Below, piece after piece: positions 16,941 to 18,656 of a DNA stretch of 18,656 nt. Within the stretch, counting starts at the first letter, position 1. The number at the start of each line of letters is the position of its first letter. This DNA is from Nitrospinota bacterium (GTDB lineage Bacteria > Nitrospinota > Nitrospinia > Nitrospinales > Nitrospinaceae), in contig JAPUGN010000031.1 of the NCBI GenBank assembly GCA_027298165.1, forward strand, positions 1 to 18,656. The letters are read 5' to 3'. Below the pieces are notes generated by a model. The model was not told the origin of the DNA. It was given only the letters and a program-made list of their open reading frames with translations, and made no database searches. The position numbers and the translations under genes were made by a program.

Positions 16941-17453
16941 TCAAGCCTCGGCGATTTTCTCTCGCGAAAAGGTGCCGGACTTGCCTCCGGCTTTATAGAG
17001 CAAACCAATCTGGTTAAAAAACATATCCTTGTCTACCGCTTTACACATGTCGTAAATGGTCAGCGCCGCGATGGATACCGCCGTCAGCGCTTCCATTTCG
17101 ACGCCGGTTTTGCCGGTGACTTTGACGGATGCCTTGATTTTTAAAGAGCACAACCCGTTTTTTGGATCGGGATCAAGGTTTTCCTCGAAGCGGATATCCA
17201 CCCCGTTGAGTAACAAGGGATGGCACATCGGGATGACGTCGGAGGTCTTTTTGGCGGCCATGATGCCCGCTACCTGAGCCACTGCCAGCACGTCGCCCTT
17301 TTTGATCTGGCCCTCCTTGATCAGGCGCAGGGTCTCCGGCTGCATGTACACGGTGCCCTCGGCAGTGGCAATGCGCTCGGTGACTGACTTGTCCGAGACG
17401 TCCACCATTTTGGCGCGGCCTTCTTCATTGAAATGCGTCAACGGGTTTGCCAT
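16941..17453 (-). CDS. moaC: Cyclic pyranopterin monophosphate synthase MoaC
   Basis: The 170-aa enzyme converts the MoaA product to cyclic pyranopterin monophosphate, the first stable molybdopterin intermediate. Matching blocks are LTHFNEEGRAKMVDVSDK (5-22), KKGDVLAVAQVAGIMAAKKT (51-70), VIPMCHPL (73-80) with H78, KTGVEMEALTAVSIAALTIY (115-134), MCKAVDKDM (136-144) and LLYKAGGKSG (151-160) with K158, all in the normal order for the family. The ATG at 17453 has GGGG about 6 bases upstream. Only moaC, moaD and moaE are in this cluster. No moaA or moaB is seen, so the first enzyme must lie elsewhere. It follows the VOC gene by 48 bases on the same strand. Confidence 0.96.
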   Translation of the reverse strand: MANPLTHFNEEGRAKMVDVSDKSVTERIATAEGTVYMQPETLRLIKEGQIKKGDVLAVAQVAGIMAAKKTSDVIPMCHPLLLNGVDIRFEENLDPDPKNGLCSLKIKASVKVTGKTGVEMEALTAVSIAALTIYDMCKAVDKDMFFNQIGLLYKAGGKSGTFSREKIAEA

Positions 17454-17501
17454 GGCCCCATCTTACAATAAAATGGGCGGACGTTACATGATTCAGGCAT
17501 T

Positions 17502-17864
17502 TTATTCCGGGGGTTGGTACAGGCCGATAGGGTTGCCGTCCGGGTCTGAAAAAGTTGCAGTTTTACCGTAAGGAGTTGTCTCTAAACTATTGATAAATTT
17601 AATCTTATTTTTTTTAAGATGGGCGATGGCCGATTCAATGGGCCGGGCTTCCAGCCAGACCATGGCGCCGGGAGGTCGGGAGGCATCCTGATTGTGCGGC
17701 CGGGGGTCCACTTGCCGCAGGGCCAGCCGTTGACCGCCCACATCAAATTCGATCCACTCCTCGTTTTGCACCCGGAGGGTAAGCCCCAGGACATCCTTAT
17801 AAAACTTGAGAGCCCGGTCGAGGTTTTTGGTTTCGTAATGGACGAAGGCGATTTTATCGAACAT
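17502..17864 (-). CDS. VOC (glyoxalase/bleomycin resistance) family protein
   Basis: The 120-aa protein has the two-module betaalphabetabetabeta pattern of the vicinal oxygen chelate superfamily. It opens with KIAFVHYETKNLDRALKFYK (4-23), where H9 could be a metal ligand, and has VLGLTLRV and EWIEFDVGGQRLALRQ (36-51). Its C-terminal module begins with MVWLEA and ends with TATFSDPDGNPIGLYQP (102-118). Members range from glyoxalases and dioxygenases to antibiotic-binding proteins, so I cannot assign a substrate. The length of about 120 aa fits stand-alone VOC proteins. It is the first minus-strand gene of the cluster leading into moaC, 48 bases away, and may be co-transcribed with it. A TAATAT-like -10 is visible upstream without a good -35. 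Confidence 0.82.
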   Translation of the reverse strand: MFDKIAFVHYETKNLDRALKFYKDVLGLTLRVQNEEWIEFDVGGQRLALRQVDPRPHNQDASRPPGAMVWLEARPIESAIAHLKKNKIKFINSLETTPYGKTATFSDPDGNPIGLYQPPE

Positions 17865-18106
17865 GGCGGTATATTATCAAAATAAATCAATACTTTGGTA
17901 TTTCGGTTCAAAGCTGTTTCTGGCTGTGGGTAGCCACACGGGTAGCATTCTGGGGGGCATACCCTGCCGTATTCGGCTCGGGGTGATCGTCGATTCTAGG
18001 GCCAAATAACGACCCCTGGAGGTGGATTTTTGGTGTACCAGCCCGCCTTATACCACCCCCTGCGGTATCAGGCAACCACATCATGAAGTCGTGTATAGTC
18101 TCGCCT
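17865..18106. other. Gene-free spacer right of the VOC gene
   Basis: I see no convincing gene here. There is one short hairpin, TGTGGgtagCCACA at 17925-17938, and a directly repeated GGGTAGC next to it. Reading frames in this stretch are short and lack family signals. The frames on the minus strand look like shadows. The region leads into the reading frame at 18107. Confidence 0.4.
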
Positions 18107-18178
18107 ATGAAAACCCCGCTCCTACTGATCATATCATTCCTTCTTCTGGCTCCCGCTCCCGCCTGGACGGATCGGTAG
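18107..18178 (+). pseudogene. Signal-peptide-like frame cut off by a MITE-like element
   Basis: An ATG at 18107 opens a frame whose first residues look like a secretion signal: basic start MKT, then LLLIISFLLLAPAPA, followed by WTDR. The stop codon TAG at 18176-18178 lies inside the left terminal repeat of the element at 18175-18451, so the element appears to supply the stop. A TATAGT lies just before the ATG at 18094-18099 and could be a -10 box of a leaderless transcript. No ribosome site is seen. If the element and one TA copy are removed, the frame continues on the right side as TDRYCDVSLIAYLTD and stops at 18487. The intact version would still be short (35 aa), so it may be a remnant or a small exported peptide. 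This is inference. Confidence 0.35.
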
Positions 18179-18300
18179 TGTCCTAATTTGAATCGATATT
18201 TATTTATCGGTCCTGAAATCCTGAATAATCGAAGCTCGGACCGCTTTTTCTGGGGAATCGACTGGTGGGATTTTGATTAATTATTCCAGCTAAATTGGGC

Positions 18301-18326
18301 AGGGTTGCGAGTACCTCGGCAACCCT
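18301..18326. repeat. Strong hairpin inside the MITE-like element
   Basis: AGGGTTGCGAG pairs with CTC(G)GCAACCCT: an 11-pair stem with a three-base TAC loop and one bulged G. A short TTTG follows on the plus strand, so it could weakly stop transcription. More probably it is part of the folded structure of the element. The related sequence GCCGAGGCACTC at 18372-18383 resembles an inverted copy of part of this stem. Confidence 0.55.
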
Positions 18327-18391
18327 TTGTGGAGGGTCGATGGGGGAGGGGAGGGGTTCCTCGTACCCCGGCCGAGGCACTCTCATTTAAT

Positions 18392-18420
18392 ATATGCATA
18401 ATGCAAATATTATGCCATAT
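18392..18420. repeat. AT-rich hairpin inside the MITE-like element
   Basis: GCATAAT at 18396-18402 and ATTATGC at 18409-18415 are exact inverted copies around a six-base loop. Flanking ATAT on each side extends the stem, with one bulged C. A run of eight T and then six A (TTTTTTTTGAAAAAA) follows immediately. Confidence 0.5.
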
Positions 18421-18538
18421 TTTTTTTGAAAAAATGATATTAGGACACTACTGCGATGTGTCTCTAATAGCTTATCTAACTGATTGAATATATGAATGAC
18501 AATTGATAGTGGTAGGCTTTATTTGAATATTTCCATTC

Positions 18539-18656
18539 ATGGCCATCTTCATCCCCCACAGATGCCCGAAATGCTGTGAGAGCGTGACGCTGATCCAGCC
18601 ACAGTATAAGGGCGGAGCCTTAAAGGGGCCAGCGCGGGGCCACTCACCCAAAGCAG
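18539..18656 (+). CDS. Possible partial reading frame with a CxxC motif (runs off the edge)
   Basis: A frame opens with an ATG at 18539, after a stop at 18524-18526, and stays open to the end of the window (39 codons). It starts MAIFIPHRCPKCCESVTL and continues with basic and Gly-rich residues. CPKCC resembles one half of a zinc ribbon. No ribosome site is visible and the length is too short to identify a family. It may belong to a mobile-element protein, a small zinc-binding protein, or be chance. The stretch 18452-18538 between it and the element holds no gene that I can support. Confidence 0.25.
   Translation, partial: MAIFIPHRCPKCCESVTLIQPQYKGGALKGPARGHSPKA

Larger units (their letters stand above)
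18175..18451. mobile_element. MITE-like element with 13-bp terminal inverted repeats
   Basis: GTAGTGTCCTAAT at 18175-18187 is repeated exactly inverted as ATTAGGACACTAC at 18439-18451, 277 bases apart end to end. There is no transposase inside. The interior is AT-rich at both ends and holds two strong hairpins (18301-18326 and 18392-18420). The size and structure fit a miniature inverted-repeat transposable element. If the true repeats start at GTGTCC, a TA dinucleotide flanks both sides, which would fit a Tc1/mariner-IS630-type target duplication. This is not decisive because the repeat itself ends in TA. The family is unassigned. Confidence 0.65.

Noticed and set aside
1..18656. CRISPR array, tRNA, rRNA, phage or defence cassette
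   Set aside because: I saw no regularly spaced repeats, no cloverleaf or rRNA sequence, and no integrase, restriction or toxin-antitoxin gene. The coding density is filled with housekeeping families.

Overview
The window is a chromosomal segment from a Gram-negative-type bacterium of moderate GC content. It carries ordinary metabolic and repair genes on both strands, plus a mobile-element scar and a gene-poor edge on the right. Proteins with signal or membrane segments, an undecaprenyl-diphosphatase and an AddAB-type repair nuclease fit a free-living bacterium. The gene mix would suit a Nitrospinota or deltaproteobacterial-type lineage, but that placement is inference and rests on no marker gene.

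Left part (1-4319). The 5' end of a glycogen phosphorylase gene (minus strand, cut by the window edge) diverges from a UTP-glucose-1-phosphate uridylyltransferase of the eukaryotic (UDPGP) type. Together they could turn glycogen into glucose-1-phosphate and then UDP-glucose. A TVP38/TMEM64-family membrane protein converges on the uridylyltransferase. A 464-base spacer follows. It holds a near-consensus sigma70 promoter and a long leader of about 220 nt ahead of a small secreted protein of unknown function. That gene ends in a strong terminator shared with the converging uppP.

Middle part (4330-10176, plus strand). A membrane-anchored trypsin-like serine protease starts 10 bases from the divergent uppP start. 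Next comes a compact amino-acid set: alaC-type aminotransferase, homoserine dehydrogenase and threonine synthase. A separate thioredoxin reductase gene follows with its own clear ribosome binding site.

Right part (17864-10194, minus strand). A VOC-family protein, moaC, moaD and moaE (molybdenum cofactor synthesis) and a two-gene AddB/AddA-like helicase-nuclease pair lie close together on one strand and probably form one transcription unit. moaC/moaD are separated by 2 bases, and addB/addA overlap as ATGA. The MoaD-like protein carries one residue after its Gly-Gly tail, which is unusual for a sulfur carrier.

Right edge (17865-18656). There is no convincing complete gene here. A 277-base non-coding element with 13-base perfect terminal inverted repeats and strong internal hairpins (MITE-like) sits directly after a signal-peptide-like reading frame and supplies its stop codon. 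Removing the element and one TA copy joins the frame on both sides. A partial reading frame with a CxxC motif runs off the end. I found no CRISPR array, tRNA, rRNA or clear defence or biosynthetic system. The most unusual items are the MITE-interrupted frame, the GGI-ending MoaD, the long structured leader of the orphan secreted protein, and the linkage of moa genes to addBA.
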